The notes: generated by a model from the sequence alone, not told the origin. A stretch of 64,000 bases of DNA from Sorghum bicolor (GCF_000003195.3 NC_012871.2:8295997-8359996), one strand, 5' to 3'; shown: positions 19,051-31,779, counted from the first letter of the stretch. Made by a program: numbers and translations.

Positions 19051-21767
19051 TGTAACACCCAAAAATTTGCTTTTGAATTAATAGGAATTAATTTGATTTA
19101 ATTATGTATTTTTGGTGAGCATTTAAATTTAGCACTTAAATAAATTTTCGGAAAATAAAATTTATCATAAGTTTAGAAACATGTTTTGCATTCATGCTGG
19201 AGCATAGTATTTTTGTGAATTGTTGTTTCTGTTATATCTTTAATTGTTTTGCCCAAAACTCTTTTGGAAAACGGATTTGAAAAATGAAATAAATAAAAAA
19301 AAGAAGGAGAAGAAAGAGAGCCACTTGCTCTCGGCCTGGTGACACAATCAGCCGAGGCCCAGTCCCCCACCCCCCTGGTTTTCTTTTCCCCGGCCCAACT
19401 CGCAGTGGCCCAACCAACCCAGGCCACGTGCGCGGACCCCCCCTTTCTTTCTCTGGCCGACAGATGGGACCCCCTCCCCCTCTCGCTGACGCGTGGGACC
19501 CACCGAGCGGTGCCTCCATCTCCTTCCTCTGCTCGTAACCGAGCCGGTCACGCAGCAGCCGAATCGAAGCCGTGAACGTCGGGATTTTCTTGCTGTTTTG
19601 CGCGAACCGAGCCCCAATAAAGCACCCCGTGATGCCCGCTTCGTGTTTTTGTATCTAAATCGCGAAGACGTGCCCTAGCCGCCAGAACAGAGATCTCTCC
19701 GGGGCCGGCTCCGTTCCCCATCGCGGCGTGAGTCCCCTGCTACCTTCCGGCCCGAGCAAAGTGCCCTGGTGAGCTCGCCTAATGCTCCTCTACGCGCCCA
19801 TGGTCTTGCTTCTCGATTTGGTGCTCGGAAACGGGAAGCTGGACGACGCCGGCGAGCCTCGCGGCGGCGCCCATGGCGCACCACCGCGCCGGAGTGGTGA
19901 GCCGGCCGGCAGGCCGCCTGCGCCCCCTTCGGCTGGATCAGGACCGTTCGATCGAAGACTAACGGATAGGATTAGAAGATACCCTTTCGCTGCGAAAATT
20001 GCTAAAGAGCCCCTGTTTTCTTTTAGATTTAACCCGCGGTCCTTTGCAGGTTTGAAGAATACGGCGTATTTTCTGCCAGTTGAAGCTAAAATACGTTTTT
20101 CAATATTTACATAATTGCCATTCACAGTATTTTGCTCATAAAATATTCATTTTAACTCCGTTTTTATCCATTCAAATTTCGTTAGATTCGTTTCAACGAG
20201 CTCTACATGTTAGAAGTATTAGTTTACTGTTTTGAAACTTTTAATACTGCAGTAGCATTTAATTAATTATTACGCTATAGGAAATCTTAGAAAATTCATA
20301 TCTTTCACGTTTTAATTCCGATTTTCGTGAACTTTACGTTTGTGTGATCGTAGCGCTGCGTAGAATATCTTGATAAACTTTTATATTTGTTTTACCATTG
20401 TTTGGTGTATTGTTCTAATTATACCTTGTTTGCTTCGTGTATGATTGTCTACATTGGATTGCGTGTTGTTGATTGATGATTGGGATTAGACGGTGAGCCG
20501 TACGTTGGTGATCAAGACCAAGCTTTTGAAGACCAGCAGGCTCAGGAGAGCTTTGAGCAAGTCAAGTATAACTTGGGATCATCCTTGCTACCTATTCACT
20601 TATAAATACATATATATCATATGCATGCTATCACCTTGTCGACCTTAGCAAAATCATAGATGATTGTTACCTGGATTCCTTGCTACCTACTTGATATGCA
20701 TTTGTTGTAGATGTGCTAGTGCTTGATATAATCCATGATCTTGTAAGATAATTAATAGCTATGCAATGAACATAAAAGAATGACAAATAACTGTATGAGA
20801 TCTTGTCTGTAAGTGATCACCGGGACAACAGTGCAACCATGAGGGCTATAATGGCTCTGGCTTTAGCTCAGTATGAAGAACTTTTCTAGCTTGTTAGAGG
20901 TTACCCGAAAGGGCGGAGGGGCTGAACCGTTTTGGGTATAGTGCGAGCCCCTATCCCTATGTGTAAAGGCTGCGCGTCATTGTGCCATTCGGAAGGGGGG
21001 TATCTATATCTGCGCGCAAAGGAAACCTTGCGGCCCTAACATGTTAGACGAACTTTTGAAAGGCTTCATAGTGATCCCTGCCGACCTCCCTAGGAAGGGG
21101 GTTAAGAGACTAGCTACCTCGGGCGAAAGGGTAAATCATGACTCATGGGTAAAGATGTACAACCTCTGCAGAGTGTAAAACTGGTATACTAGCCGTGCTC
21201 ACGGTTATGAGCGGCCTTGGGGGTTCTTGCTGCGCCGACGATGAGCTTATTAAGTTGTTATGTCCATTTGATTATCGTTTATGCTATGGATTAATTATGC
21301 TTACACTTGATCATGGGATTAATGGATTATTCATGCTACCTTGACAATTGCTACTTAATTATGAATATGCTATCCACTATTAAAAGCTAAATGCAGTCAA
21401 ACCAGTGTCAGCTATTTGAGCCACATGAACCCCTGGTTATACTTGTTGAGTACGATATGTGCTCACTCTTGCAATTTCCCAACACCTCAGGATATGATAA
21501 TGAAGATGACTGGAATGAGGATTACCGTTATGAGTACTAGCTTTGGAGTCAACCAGTCAACAGTGTCCCTGTGTAGAGCTTCCGTCGAGAGCGTTGTTTA
21601 CTTCATGCTATCATTTTGTATAAGACTATGTGATATTTTATATTCCGCTATGTAATAAACACTGCAATGGTACTTTTGAGATTTGTCTACTTATGTGTGC
21701 GACTGTTTCTGAGGCACATATGTGTCCTTTATGCATCCTATTTTGTTCTTAAAATATGGGTGTGACA
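19051..21767 (+). repeat. 5' LTR of element 2
   Basis: 2,717 bp. It lacks about 28 bp present in the 3' copy near 25420-25447, where a GCGTATTTTCTG-adjacent segment is inserted. The GC-rich middle (19320-19960) opens several long frames on both strands, all inside the LTR and not supported as genes. Confidence 0.95.
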
Positions 21768-21770
21768 AAT

Positions 21771-21782
21771 TGGTATCAAAGC
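21771..21782 (+). other. Primer-binding site of element 2
   Basis: TGGTATCAAAGC lies 3 nt after the LTR. It matches the common plant initiator-Met tRNA site TGGTATCAGAGC at 11 of 12 positions. Confidence 0.85.
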
Positions 21783-22690
21783 TTTGTTGACTGTCGGACG
21801 CAAGCCTAGTTAGAAATTGGCCGTCTTAAGGTGTTGAAATTGCTATAAAATCCTTGCTCTATAAACTTTGATATTTTCTTCTACACTATATCCTATTCAT
21901 CTTCACCTTGATGCTTATTTTAAAAACTTGTTCTCAACCCTACTCCTTGCTTGGTATGCTTTTAGAACCTTTTCTTACCACCTTCTGGCGTCTCTGAGAT
22001 AGGTGTTTTAGGATTTTGCCTTAATAGGAAAAGAACGATAGTACCGCAAGTTGAGTCAATGCTTGAAGTGTGAACCTTTGATGCTTGGTTTGGTTTGTTG
22101 TTATGCTTATGCTTGATTTGGATCTTTGTAATGAGTGTAATGATCTTGTAGATTTTCTCTACAATTTCATTTAGTCTATAGGCCTAAGGCATAAGGATTA
22201 ATGGACTAAATAGTCGGGTTTGGTTAAAATTCTGTTTCTGTCCTTTGCTGTTTTCTAGAGCAGTCTGCAAAGAATCTGGTACATCTCAAAATCTGTTCAT
22301 GCAATGTTCATCAAATTTTCCTGGGAACAAGTAGACTCTCATATATTTCCAATGCCTCAAGAATGACAATATTATCGGTTATGAGCTGGGAAATATGACT
22401 GTTCAAAGTTGAGGTTTCTGCGCAGTCTGGAATTCTGGAACAGTTTCGGTTGTACCCAGTTTTTGATTAACCTAACTTTGGAATCTGGTAATATGATCTA
22501 AATGAAAGTTGTAGATAATTTCTTTATCTTTCCAACGGTGCACAGTATGTATCCTTTTGAATTCTGAAACTCGAGATATGATTGATTTTCTGATCTGCTG
22601 ATGTTGGATGTTACCTAGAAAATTTCAGATTCCGTTAACTCTTGTAATTATCATGTTGGACATTACTAAGAAGTGTTTATATACCTTGGA
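21783..22690 (+). other. Untranslated leader of element 2
   Basis: About 0.9 kb of AT-rich leader between primer site and gag. I see no coding sequence. Confidence 0.7.
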
Positions 22691-22696
22691 ATGCAG

Positions 22697-24252
22697 ATGG
22701 CAGCAAGGGGAAGAGGCAGAGGCAGAGGCAGAGGCAGAGGCCGTGGCAATGGCAATGGCAATGGTGGCGATGGCCCAATCACTGTGGAGGAACTCATGCA
22801 AACCCAAAATGAGATGATGCACGTCTTCATGCAGCATTTACAGCAGCAACCTCCACCAACACCACCACCTGTTCATGTGAGAGATAAGCGTGGTGAGTTT
22901 ATGAAGGGAAGACCTTCGGTATTTACACACTCAGCTGATCCCATGGAGGCAGATGATTGGCTTCGTGCTGTAGAGAGACAACTGAACATAGCCCAGTGCA
23001 ATGATATGGAGAAAGTGTTGTATGCTTCTGGACAACTTCAAAGTGCAGCTCAGACATGGTGGGAGTCGTATCAAGTTGCTCGTCCCAACAATGCTCCTCC
23101 TGTCACTTGGTTGGAATTTTGCAGAGACTTTAGAGCATGACATATCAATGAAGGAATGATGGAGCTCAAGCAGGAAGAATTCAGATCTCTCAGGATGGGT
23201 TCTATGTCTGTGGCTGAGTATCATGACATGTTTGAGCAGTTGGCTCGCTATGCCCCAAACGAGGTTAGAGAAGATGCTGACAACAACGTCTTTTCATGAA
23301 AGATCTCTACTATGAACTTAGGTTGCAACTAGCTGGAAACACATATCCTACCTTCCAGGCTCTGGTAAACCGTGCTATTGTGTTGGATAACATGTGTAAA
23401 GGTCAAGATAAGAAGAGGAGGATGCTGGCACAAGGTTCTGGAGGCAACAACCGCCAACGTTTCAATTCTTAGCAGGGCGATCAACAGAGGTACCGGGGAC
23501 CGGTTGGTCAATGGGATCGCAACCAACAATCCCAGCGTAATCCTAATCAACAACAGAGTGGACAGCAGACTTTCCGCTCAGGAAATTCAAATGCCACCTC
23601 TATGAAGAGAAGTGCTCCCAATACCCCTACTAGGTGTTTTCGCTGTGGAAAAGAAGGTCATATGTCATATGATTGCCCGGAGAGATTCAACCAGCAGAAC
23701 AACAATCAAAAGTCTAATTCTCATGGAGCAAAGGTGAACCATGTGGCTGCAGAGACAGTACAAGAGGGACCGGAGATTATGATGGGTACGTTCAGTATCA
23801 ACTCTATTCCCGCTACAGTTTTATTTGATTCTGGAGCTTCGCATACATTCATATCACAAGCATTTGTTAGAGTTCATAGCATTCCACTAGTTGCCATGAA
23901 AACCCATATGCTAGTAAACTCACCGGGAGGGACTATACCAGTTTCGTATTGTTGCCCCTCAGCAAGTCTTTCTTTAAGGGGGGTAGATTTCCCGGTTAGT
24001 CCCATGGTTATGAGAATCTCAGGCATAGATGTGATATTGGATTTGGATTGGATGAAGAAATATGCTACGAAAATTAAGTGCAAAGAGAAAGTAGTAGTTG
24101 TGACAACACCCAAGGGAGAGAGAATCAGTGTGGATGTAGCAGTGCAGGCTCCACCCACAGCTACAATGAATCAACTGGATGATGGTGTTCATCTTCAGGA
24201 CTGTGTAGGGAATAGATTTTCAGATAAGTTACGAGGTATGTTACTTGATTAG
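22697..24252 (+). pseudogene. gag-protease of LTR element 2
   Basis: Starts MAARGRGRGRGRG, an Arg/Gly run typical of Tekay-like gag. The gag core spans about 22900-23400, with WWESYQ and the later RLQLAGNTYPTFQALVNRA. Zinc knuckle CFRCGKEGHMSYDC starts at 23635. The retropepsin site is LFDSGASHTFIS, with Asp codon 23827-23829. Damage: TGA at 23138-23140, a frameshift near 23280 and TAG near 23470. The frame from 23602 through protease is open, stops at 24250-24252, and is followed almost at once by sequence like the extreme end of pol (CTCGAGGACGAGATTC). So about 3 kb of RT, RNase H and integrase has been deleted between about 24240 and 24360. Confidence 0.85.
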
Positions 24253-24386
24253 AGACATTGAATTTGCTAGTACAATGGAATTGGTATTTAGAGACACAAG
24301 CAACTTGGGAAAGAGAGAATGATTGGAGAGAGTCATAACCACAGTGGTTTGTTGATGCACTGCTCAATCTCGAGGACGAGATTCTT

Positions 24387-24403
24387 TTAAGGAGGGTAGA
24401 ATT
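24387..24403 (+). other. Polypurine tract of element 2
   Basis: AAGGAGGGTAGAA lies immediately before the 3' LTR. Confidence 0.7.
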
Positions 24404-27148
24404 TGTAACACCCAAAAATTTGCTTTTGAATTAATAGGAATTAATTTGATTTAATTATGTATTTTTGGTGAGCATTTAAATTTAGCACTTAAATAAATTT
24501 TTGGAAAATAAAATTTATCATAAGTTTAGAAACATGTTTTGTATTCATGCTGGAGCATAGTATTTTTGTGAATTGTTGTTTCTGTTATATCTTTAATTGT
24601 TTTGCCCAAAACTCTTTTGGAAAAAGGATTTGGAAAATGAAATAAATAAAAAAAAAAGAAGGAGAAGAAAGAGAGCCACCTGCTCTCGGCCTGGTGACAC
24701 AATCGGCCGAGGCCCAGTCCCCCACCCCCCTGGTTTTCTTTTCCCCGGCCCAACTCGCAGTGGCCCAACCGGCCCAGGCCACGCGCGCGGACCCCCGCCC
24801 CTTTTCTTTCTCTGGCCGACAGATGGGACCCCCTCCCCTTCTCGCTGACGTGTGGGACCCGCCGAGCGGTGCCTCCATCTCCTTCCTCTGCTCGTAACCA
24901 AGCCGGTCACGCAGCAGCCGAATCGAAGCTGTGAACGTCGCGATTTTCTTGCTGTTTTGCGCGAACCGAGCCCCAATAAAGCACCCCGTGATGCCCGCAT
25001 CGTGTTTTTGCATCTAAATCGCGAAGACGTGCCCTAGCCGCCAGAACAAAGATCTCTCCGGGGCCGGCTCCGTTCCCCATCGCGGCGTGAGTCCCCTGCT
25101 ACCTTTCGGCCCGAGCAAAGTGCCCTGGTGAGCTCGCCTAATGCTCCTCTACGCGCCCATGATCTTGCTTCTCGATTTAGTGCTCGGAAACGGGAAGCTG
25201 GACGACGCCGGCGAGCCTCGCGGCAGCGCCCATGGCGCACCACCGCGCCGGAGTGGTGAGCCGGCCGGCAGGCCGCCTGCGCCCCCTTCGGCTGGATCAG
25301 GACCATTCGATCGAAGACTAACGGATAGGATTAGAAGATACCCTTTCGCTGCGAAAATTGCTAAAGAGCCCCTGTTTTCTTTTAGATTTAACCCGCGGTC
25401 CTTTGCAGGTTTGAAGAATACGTATCCTCAGTTTAAAAGCGTATTTTCTGCCAGTTGAAGCTAAAATACGTTTTTCAATATTTACATAATTGCCATTCAC
25501 AGTATTTTGCTCATAAAATATTCATTTTAACTCCGTTTTTATCCATTCAAATTTCGTTAGATTCGTTTCAACGAGCTCTACATGTTAGAAGTATTAGTTT
25601 ACTGTTTTGAAACTTTTAATACTGCAGTAGCATTTAATTAATTATTTCGCTATAGGAAATCTTAGAAAATTCATATCTTTCACGTTTTAATTCCGATTTT
25701 CGTGAACTTTACGTTTGTGTGATCGTAGCGCTGCATAGAATATCTTGATAAACTTTTATATTTGTTTTACCACTATTTGGTGTATTGTTCTAATTATACC
25801 TTGTTTGCTTCGTGAATGATTGTCTACATTTGATTGTGTGTTGTTGATTGATGATTGGGATTAGACGGTGAGCCGTACGTTGGTGATCAAGACCAAGCTT
25901 TTGAAGACCAGCAGGCTCAAGAGAGCTTTGAGCAAGGCAAGTATAACTTGGGATCATCCTTGCTACCTATTCACTTATAAATATATATATATATATATCA
26001 TATGCATGCTATCACCTTGTCGACCTTAGCAAAATCATAGATGATTGTTACCTGGATTCCTTGCTACCTACTTGATATGCATTTGTTGTAGATGTGCTAG
26101 TGCTTGATATAATCCATGATCTTGTAAGATGATTAATAGCTATGCAATGAACATAAAAGAATGACAAATAACTGTATGAGATCTTGTCTGTAAGTGATCA
26201 CCGGGACAACAGTGCAACCATGAGGGCTATAATGGCTCTGGCTTTAGCTCAGTATGAAGAACTTTTCTAGCTTGTTAGAGGTTACCCGAAAGGGCGGAGG
26301 GGCTGAACCGTTTTGGGTATAGTGCGAGCCCCTATCCCTATGTGTATAGGCTACGCGTCATTGTGCCATTCGAAAGGGGGGTATCTATATCTACGCGCAA
26401 AGGAAACCTTGCGGCCCTAACATGTTAGACGAACTTTTGAAAGGCTTCATAGTGATCCCTGCCGACCTCCCTAGGAAGGGGGTTAAGAGACTAGCTACCT
26501 CGGGCGAAAGGGTAAATCATGACTCATGGGTAAAGATGTACAACCTCTGCAGAGTGTAAAACTGGTATACTAGCCGTGCTCACGGTTATGAGCGGCCTTG
26601 GGGGTTCTTGCTGCGCCGACGATGAGCTTATTAAGTTGTTATGTCTATTTGATTATCGTTTATGCTATGGATTAATTATGCTTACACTTGATCATGGGAT
26701 TAATAGATTATTCATGCTACCTTGACAATTGCTACTTAATTATGAATATGCTATCCACTATTAAAAGCTAAATGCATTCAAACCAGTGTCAGCTATTTGA
26801 GCCACATGAACCCCTGGTTATACTTGTTGAGTACGATATGTGCTCACTCTTGCAATTTCCCAACACCTCAAGATATGATAATGAAGATGACTGGAATGAG
26901 GATTACCGTTATGAGTACTAGGTTTGGAGTCAACCAGTCAACAGTGTCCCTGTGTGGAGCTTCCGTCGAGAGCGTTGTTTACTTCATGCTATCATTTTGT
27001 ATAAGATTATGTGATATTTTATATTCCGCTATATAATAAACACTGCAATGGTACATTTGAGATTTGTCTACTTATGTGTGCGACTGTTTCTGGGGCACAT
27101 ATGAGTCCTTTATGCATCCTATTTTGTTCTTAAAATATGGGTGTGACA
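24404..27148 (+). repeat. 3' LTR of element 2
   Basis: 2,745 bp, nearly identical to the 5' LTR apart from the 28-bp insertion, a TA-repeat expansion at about 25980-26000 and scattered substitutions. Confidence 0.95.
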
Positions 27149-27158
27149 TGAGGGCTAA

Positions 27159-27258
27159 TGCCTCGTTCAGTTTTTAAAAATTTTCAAGATTTTTCATCAC
27201 ATCAAATTTTTGGACGCATACATGAAGTATTAAATATAGATAGAAAACTAAACAAGCC
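27159..27258. mobile_element. Short Tourist-like MITE, 100 bp
   Basis: TGCCTCGTTCAGTTTT at the left and the inverse of GGCTTGTTTAGTTTTC at the right, with TAA copies at 27156-27158 and 27259-27261. It is an internally deleted relative of the copies at 32276-32753, and lies only 10 bp from LTR element 2. Confidence 0.7.
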
Positions 27259-27261
27259 TAA

Positions 27262-27869
27262 GACACGGGTGAGCTTGAGGACGACCATCTAGAACTGATC
27301 AATGGGGCATCAATGTGCTCATGCCCTCGAAACATGGAAATCAATAATCAAATAACAGATCATTGGCAGCTCTGGTGGCGCGGTTGACATGACTTTGGCA
27401 GTTCTTGACTATGCGGTGGAGGCTGCAAGTATTATTGACTGATAAGTTATGGCAGAAAGTACAATTGTTCGTCCATAACAAAAAAAATACTATTGACTGA
27501 TTTGTTGTGAGAGAAAAACACTGCTAAATAGCTAGCAGATTCGGCTGATAAGCTCAAGCAAAGGTTCATGGTAGCTGTCGTATACAGAACGATGATGCTT
27601 TTGGATTTTATTGTTGGTAGCGATGTGGAATAACTTGGCATATGGAACGCGAAACTCGGGAAATCAAGTTTGGAGTTAAGCTACATGGATGTGCCAGGAC
27701 GTAAATATGGCTCAAGGCTGCTACTATCTCAGTGAAGGTAACCTTGTCCAGTATTTGACTTCCCTGTCATTCGCGCTTCTGCTTCATAATAAAGTTACTT
27801 TTGTGAATCTATAATTTGCAATTTTACAAACACAACTTTAATTTTTTGTGATGGGACTGAGTACCACCC
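27262..27869. other. Low-copy DNA, nothing recognised
   Basis: No transposon ends or coding pattern seen. Confidence 0.4.
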
Positions 27870-29660
27870 CCCAGATAACTATAATACTGCCGGTTTAAAA
27901 TCATCCTTCAGTACCGGATTTTGAACTAGAAGAACCATACCGGGAGGCGGGAGTGATGTGTGGTTTCTAATATCAGGAAGGGCCCCACTAGACAACCACA
28001 CAGTTACACAATTTTTCGCAGACAACCACATAATCACACAATATTTTTGCGTCCACCGGTGCTCAAACCACTAACCTCCTACTCCACACGATTGTCCCCT
28101 AACCTGTCTACCTACACACATGTTTGTGTCTAGTTAGTCGTGCTAGCCATTTTATGTTTATCTAATTTTAAAATGAGTATTTGGACCTTAAACGGATTCA
28201 AATAAAAAAGTTGTCTAAGTTTTATAACTTTTCGAGATCTACAATTTTGATTTTGATAGTTCTCTGTCTGAGGTCGTTTACAAAATGTAAATTTCAGATT
28301 TGAGAAATTCAAACGTAATTTTCCATGACAAGATGATTTCAAACTAAAACGTTATCAACTACAAAGTTTCATAACTTTTTAACATCTAGAACTTTTATTT
28401 TTGTTGTTTGTCCATCTGAGGCTGTTTAAAAATTTCAAACTTTTAGAAATTCAAATGTAGTTTTCCTTGACAACATGATTTCGAATGAAAAAGTTGTCAA
28501 CTACAAAGTTTTATAACTTTCTGAGATCTACAACTTTTATTTTGAGAGTTTCTTCATCTGAGGTTGTTTACAAAATTTGAATTTCAAATTTGAGAAATTC
28601 AAATGCAGTAAACGTTGAGACGTTGATTTCAAATGAAAAAGTTTTCAACTACAATATTTCATAACATTTTTAGGTCTACAACTTTCATTTTAGTAGTTTC
28701 TTCATCCAAGACTGTTGTAGTAATATTGTTCACAAATCTTAGACCTTACATATCTCTCTATTAGTTTATGGAATTACAAGAGAGATGTAAATTCTGTGAA
28801 TAATGTTACTACCATAATCTCGGATGAACAAATGACTAAAGTAAAAGTTTTAGATCTTAATGAGTTCTACAACTTTTATGTTGATGACTTTTTAGCAAAA
28901 GTTATTTAATATTTCAAAATCACAATTGAAGTTGTCTTTTTTGAATTTCAGAATTCAAATAGACAAAACATGGTCACATGAAAAGGTGGACACAATAATA
29001 GCTTTAAAAACATAATATATTGATATATCATGATTTTAGAAAAAAAATAGAAAATAAAATCATCAAATTCAAAGTTAGTATGAGGGAGAAAAACTTGTTA
29101 CAAGTTTTAATCAGAGGTTTAAAAGAGAAATGAGTGTTCTTTAATAACACCAAAAATTAATTTCAAATAGTATTTTGAAGCAATAAATAATTTCAAATCA
29201 AAAAGTTGTCAACTACAATGTTGCATAACGTTTTGAGATCTACAACTTTCATTTTGGGAGTTTCTTCATTCGAGGTTGTTTGAAAATTTTAAATTTTAAA
29301 TATTTGGACGTCTAAACGATCTCAAAAAAGTAACTACAAAGTTGTAGATCTCATCGAGTATTACAAATTTGATATAAAGTTTATCTTCATCAGATATCAT
29401 ATGAAAAAGTTATGAAAAGTTTTTACATATCACTATCGATGCAAGCCACTACCGGCAGTGATAACATCAGTGTCGGTTCTTGGCTAAAACCGACAGTGAT
29501 GACCCCATTTCACTACCGGTTCATGGTTTAAACCAACAGTGATATGAACCGGCAGTGAAGACCCGATTTTCACCGTTGGTGGCCCTATCATTGTCGGTTT
29601 AAGACAAAAATTGATAGTGATGTGCCAGAATACTTTTAGTTTTTTAAAATTTGGTAGTAA
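27870..29660. mobile_element. CACTA-2 remnant with internal tandem array
   Basis: Both edges hold CACTA-style subterminal motifs: TACCGG and GCCGGT words at 27890-27960, then CACTACCGG, ACCGACAGTGATG and related words at 29445-29640. The 28000-28060 part has a 33-bp direct repeat around ACAACCACA. The centre is an array of diverged units of about 144 bp (separate entry). I cannot place exact termini or a target duplication, so the limits are approximate. Confidence 0.6.
28190..29400. repeat. Diverged ~144-bp tandem repeats
   Basis: Units share GAAAAAGTTGTCAACTACAA, then TTTTATAACTTT, GAGATCTACAACTTT, and CATCTGAGGTTGTTT. Starts near 28206, 28347, 28489 and 28636 give spacing of 141-147 bp, and further copies follow near 29195 and 29325. 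The same words occur inverted at 44340-44960. Confidence 0.8.
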
Positions 29661-30479
29661 TACAGTTGGCAGTGAAGACCAAACTTATTAATCTGTGACC
29701 GATTCTCGGTGAAGGATTTAGAAACCGTCACACACATCTATGATGATTTTTTTCCGTCAAGGATGTGCACAAGTGGATATTCTCGACCCGCTAACTCGTG
29801 GCAGTTTTACCTGAATCGTCACAGTGTATGATTTTAAATTTATCATACTCTAGTTAGCCCAAAACAAAAACCCATCCCTCTAATAAAACAAAAGACCACA
29901 TATATTTGGTGCAAAAGAAATTAAAAATGTAATTGCAAAAAAAAAATTGTGCTCCTCTCATAAGTACATGCGTCTAAAAAAAGAAAGGAAAAAAGGAAAT
30001 AAATTGCACCAAAGGGTACTTGAATCACGATCATTAGGAGCAAAACAAACCATTACCACTAAGTCATCCAACCCTGGTGACCAAAGACAACTAAAAAGCA
30101 TTTCCACTGTGCCATGCGACCATGGTTGAATATGTAAAATGTATATTACTTTTTATAATTTGTTCACTAAAAATAACAATAAAAGGCCCTTGTTCGGCCG
30201 AGTTCTTTTTTCTCGTTGGACGCCAGCCCAAGCGTCCGTTGTAGCCGGTCCAGTTCTTTTTTTTCCTACATTGTTCTCGCGGTCAGTCATTTTTTGTCCA
30301 ATCAAGTGTCCCAGTTCTTTTTTTTATTTCTTTCCCACACCCGTCATCATCATACAAAAAAAACTTGCTGCAAAAGGGATTCGAGCCTTGGCATCCAGTG
30401 AATCTATCCAGCGAATCAAATTCTAGCGAACAATCAAACAACTAGACTATGTAGGTGTCAGTTCAAAATTAGGATGAGC
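29661..30479. other. AT-rich DNA, probably CACTA-derived
   Basis: Contains motifs such as ACCGTCACACACATC and repeated CCAGTTCTTTTTTTT (30248, 30310). No gene and no defined ends. Confidence 0.35.
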
Positions 30480-31740
30480 AGGTTTTAGGTGTCCCGCACC
30501 ATGTGAAAGAAGGTTATCAGGTTCCTACGAGGTAGGATTCCTTGATTGATGCTAGAAGTGACGAAGAAATTCCCTATAACAACAAGAAACAAGAGGGTTG
30601 GATGCAGAATAGTGACGGCATATTGAAACAAGTTCGTTGAGCACTTACCCAATGTAAGGCGCCATCTCATCAAGGTTGGTCAACACATATAGCATGATAC
30701 TGCACCACTCTTCATTTTTCAAGGTCTTAGGCTGTCTCCAACAGCTCATGCAAAGTGAGAGGCAAACGCAAAATAGGGTATGCATAGTAAAAAACATCCT
30801 TCCAACAGACGACGCAAACGGAGCATGCATTTTGGGTAGGAGGCGAACCAGGACGCATATTTGCGTCGTCTTTCTCCACGACGCAAAATCCATGGCGTCG
30901 TAGTGGTGGGCCCGTATGAGGAGCGTCGTGGTGGAGCGGCTGGCGCAGCCAGGAGAGCTCGCCGTGGGGGCACATCCTCGGACCTGCCCGCCTTGGTTGC
31001 CTCGCCGCCGGATCCGGATCCACTTCCTCGCCGCGTCGGGGGCGGAGGTGCTCGCCCAGTGCTCGCCGGATTTCGCAGGGGAGAGAGTAGCTGTGGCGCA
31101 GGGGCGGTGGAGGGAAGGAGGTGCTCGCCGGCCGCGTAGGGGAGGAAGCTCGCTGACCGCACAGGGGAGGGAGCATCCGCGGGGCGAGGTCGTCGGCGCT
31201 CCCGCTCGCTCGACCAAGGCAGCAGTAGAGCTCCCGCCCATCACGACCCTGCAAGGAGCGGCCCGGAGCGGCCAGTAGTCTGGGTGCTCTGTTTTTGCGT
31301 TCGCGTTGTTGGAGAACAAAAACTTTGGGTGCGTGACTTTTTCTTTATCCATGACCCAAAACCTGAAATACGTCTTGTGTTTGCCTCTCTGTTATTGGAG
31401 ACAGTCTTAGTGGTCGGTGCACTTGTGCGTCCAGTTGCCCTCGGCAAAGGCTGAGGTTCGATTCATTTTCGACAACATTGTAACGAGGGGATGGATTATG
31501 CACACTAGGAAGGTTCTCAGCGTAGTATGTTGTTGTGAAGTTTGACACCTCCATAATGTATGCTGATGCAATAGAAACCTCGATTTTTGCTTTATTTCTA
31601 CAATTTTTGCGAAGAGTCCTTAGACATCTCTCGATTGGAAGCACCAACAGGCCTGTACTGCCCCCCATTCGTGCCTCGTTAGGAAGTTGCAAAATCAAAT
31701 GTTGCATCAGATTGAAGAACTCGGATACTATAGGAGGGCT
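30480..31740 (-). pseudogene. CACTA transposase (TNPD) C-terminal fragment
   Basis: The minus strand from 31725 to about 31420 encodes FNLMQHLILQLPNEA, then LPIERCLRTLRKNCRNKAK and SIASAYIMEV. This is the DUF4218 pattern of plant CACTA TNPD proteins (their DLMVHL ... PFERYLRTLK ... RPEGSIAE block). After the inserted element (30730-31406), the minus strand from 30726 continues with LYVLTNLDEMAPYIG, also a TNPD C-terminal pattern. The transposase catalytic region is absent. Stops occur at 30660 and beyond. The right CACTA end at 32171 probably belongs to the same element, after an internal deletion. Confidence 0.65.
30730..31406. mobile_element. PIF/Harbinger-type element with GC-rich cargo, 677 bp
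   Basis: Ends are GGCTGTCTCCAAC at 30730 and the inverse of GACTGTCTCCAAT ending at 31406. TTA is duplicated (30727-30729, 31407-31409), as in PIF/Harbinger elements. The terminal thirds are AT-moderate, while 30900-31270 is very GC-rich and open in several frames on both strands. That fits a captured piece of a gene or CpG-rich promoter, but I recognise no donor. It interrupts a CACTA transposase fragment. Confidence 0.75.
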
Positions 31741-31779
31741 ATAGAAAAAATTTTGGCGCAAAAATAAAAAAATAAAAAA

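Larger units (their letters stand above)
19051..27148 (+). mobile_element. LTR element 2: gag-only Ty3/gypsy, Tekay-like
   Basis: The LTRs are 2,717 and 2,745 bp and run TGTAACACCC to GGGTGTGACA. The target duplication TGAGG is perfect (19046-19050, 27149-27153). The internal part is only 2.6 kb: a tRNA-Met-type primer site, a leader, gag with zinc knuckle and protease, then a polypurine tract. Reverse transcriptase, RNase H and integrase are absent. Long LTRs of this terminal sequence and an Arg/Gly-rich gag start are typical of chromovirus Tekay/Del elements, and I infer that clade. The element must have moved with enzymes supplied in trans, or lost pol after insertion. Confidence 0.92.

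Noticed and set aside
19173..20125. Several frames of 70-140 codons in the LTRs of element 2, repeated at 24526-25500
   Set aside because: Both LTR copies carry them with frame-changing differences. They are non-coding LTR DNA.
21416..21655. A 79-codon frame found again at 26797-27036
   Set aside because: It is duplicated only because it lies in both LTRs, with no domain.
30645..31352. A 235-codon minus-strand frame
   Set aside because: It reads through the boundary of the PIF-type element from CACTA sequence into GC-rich cargo, so it is a chimeric open frame by chance.
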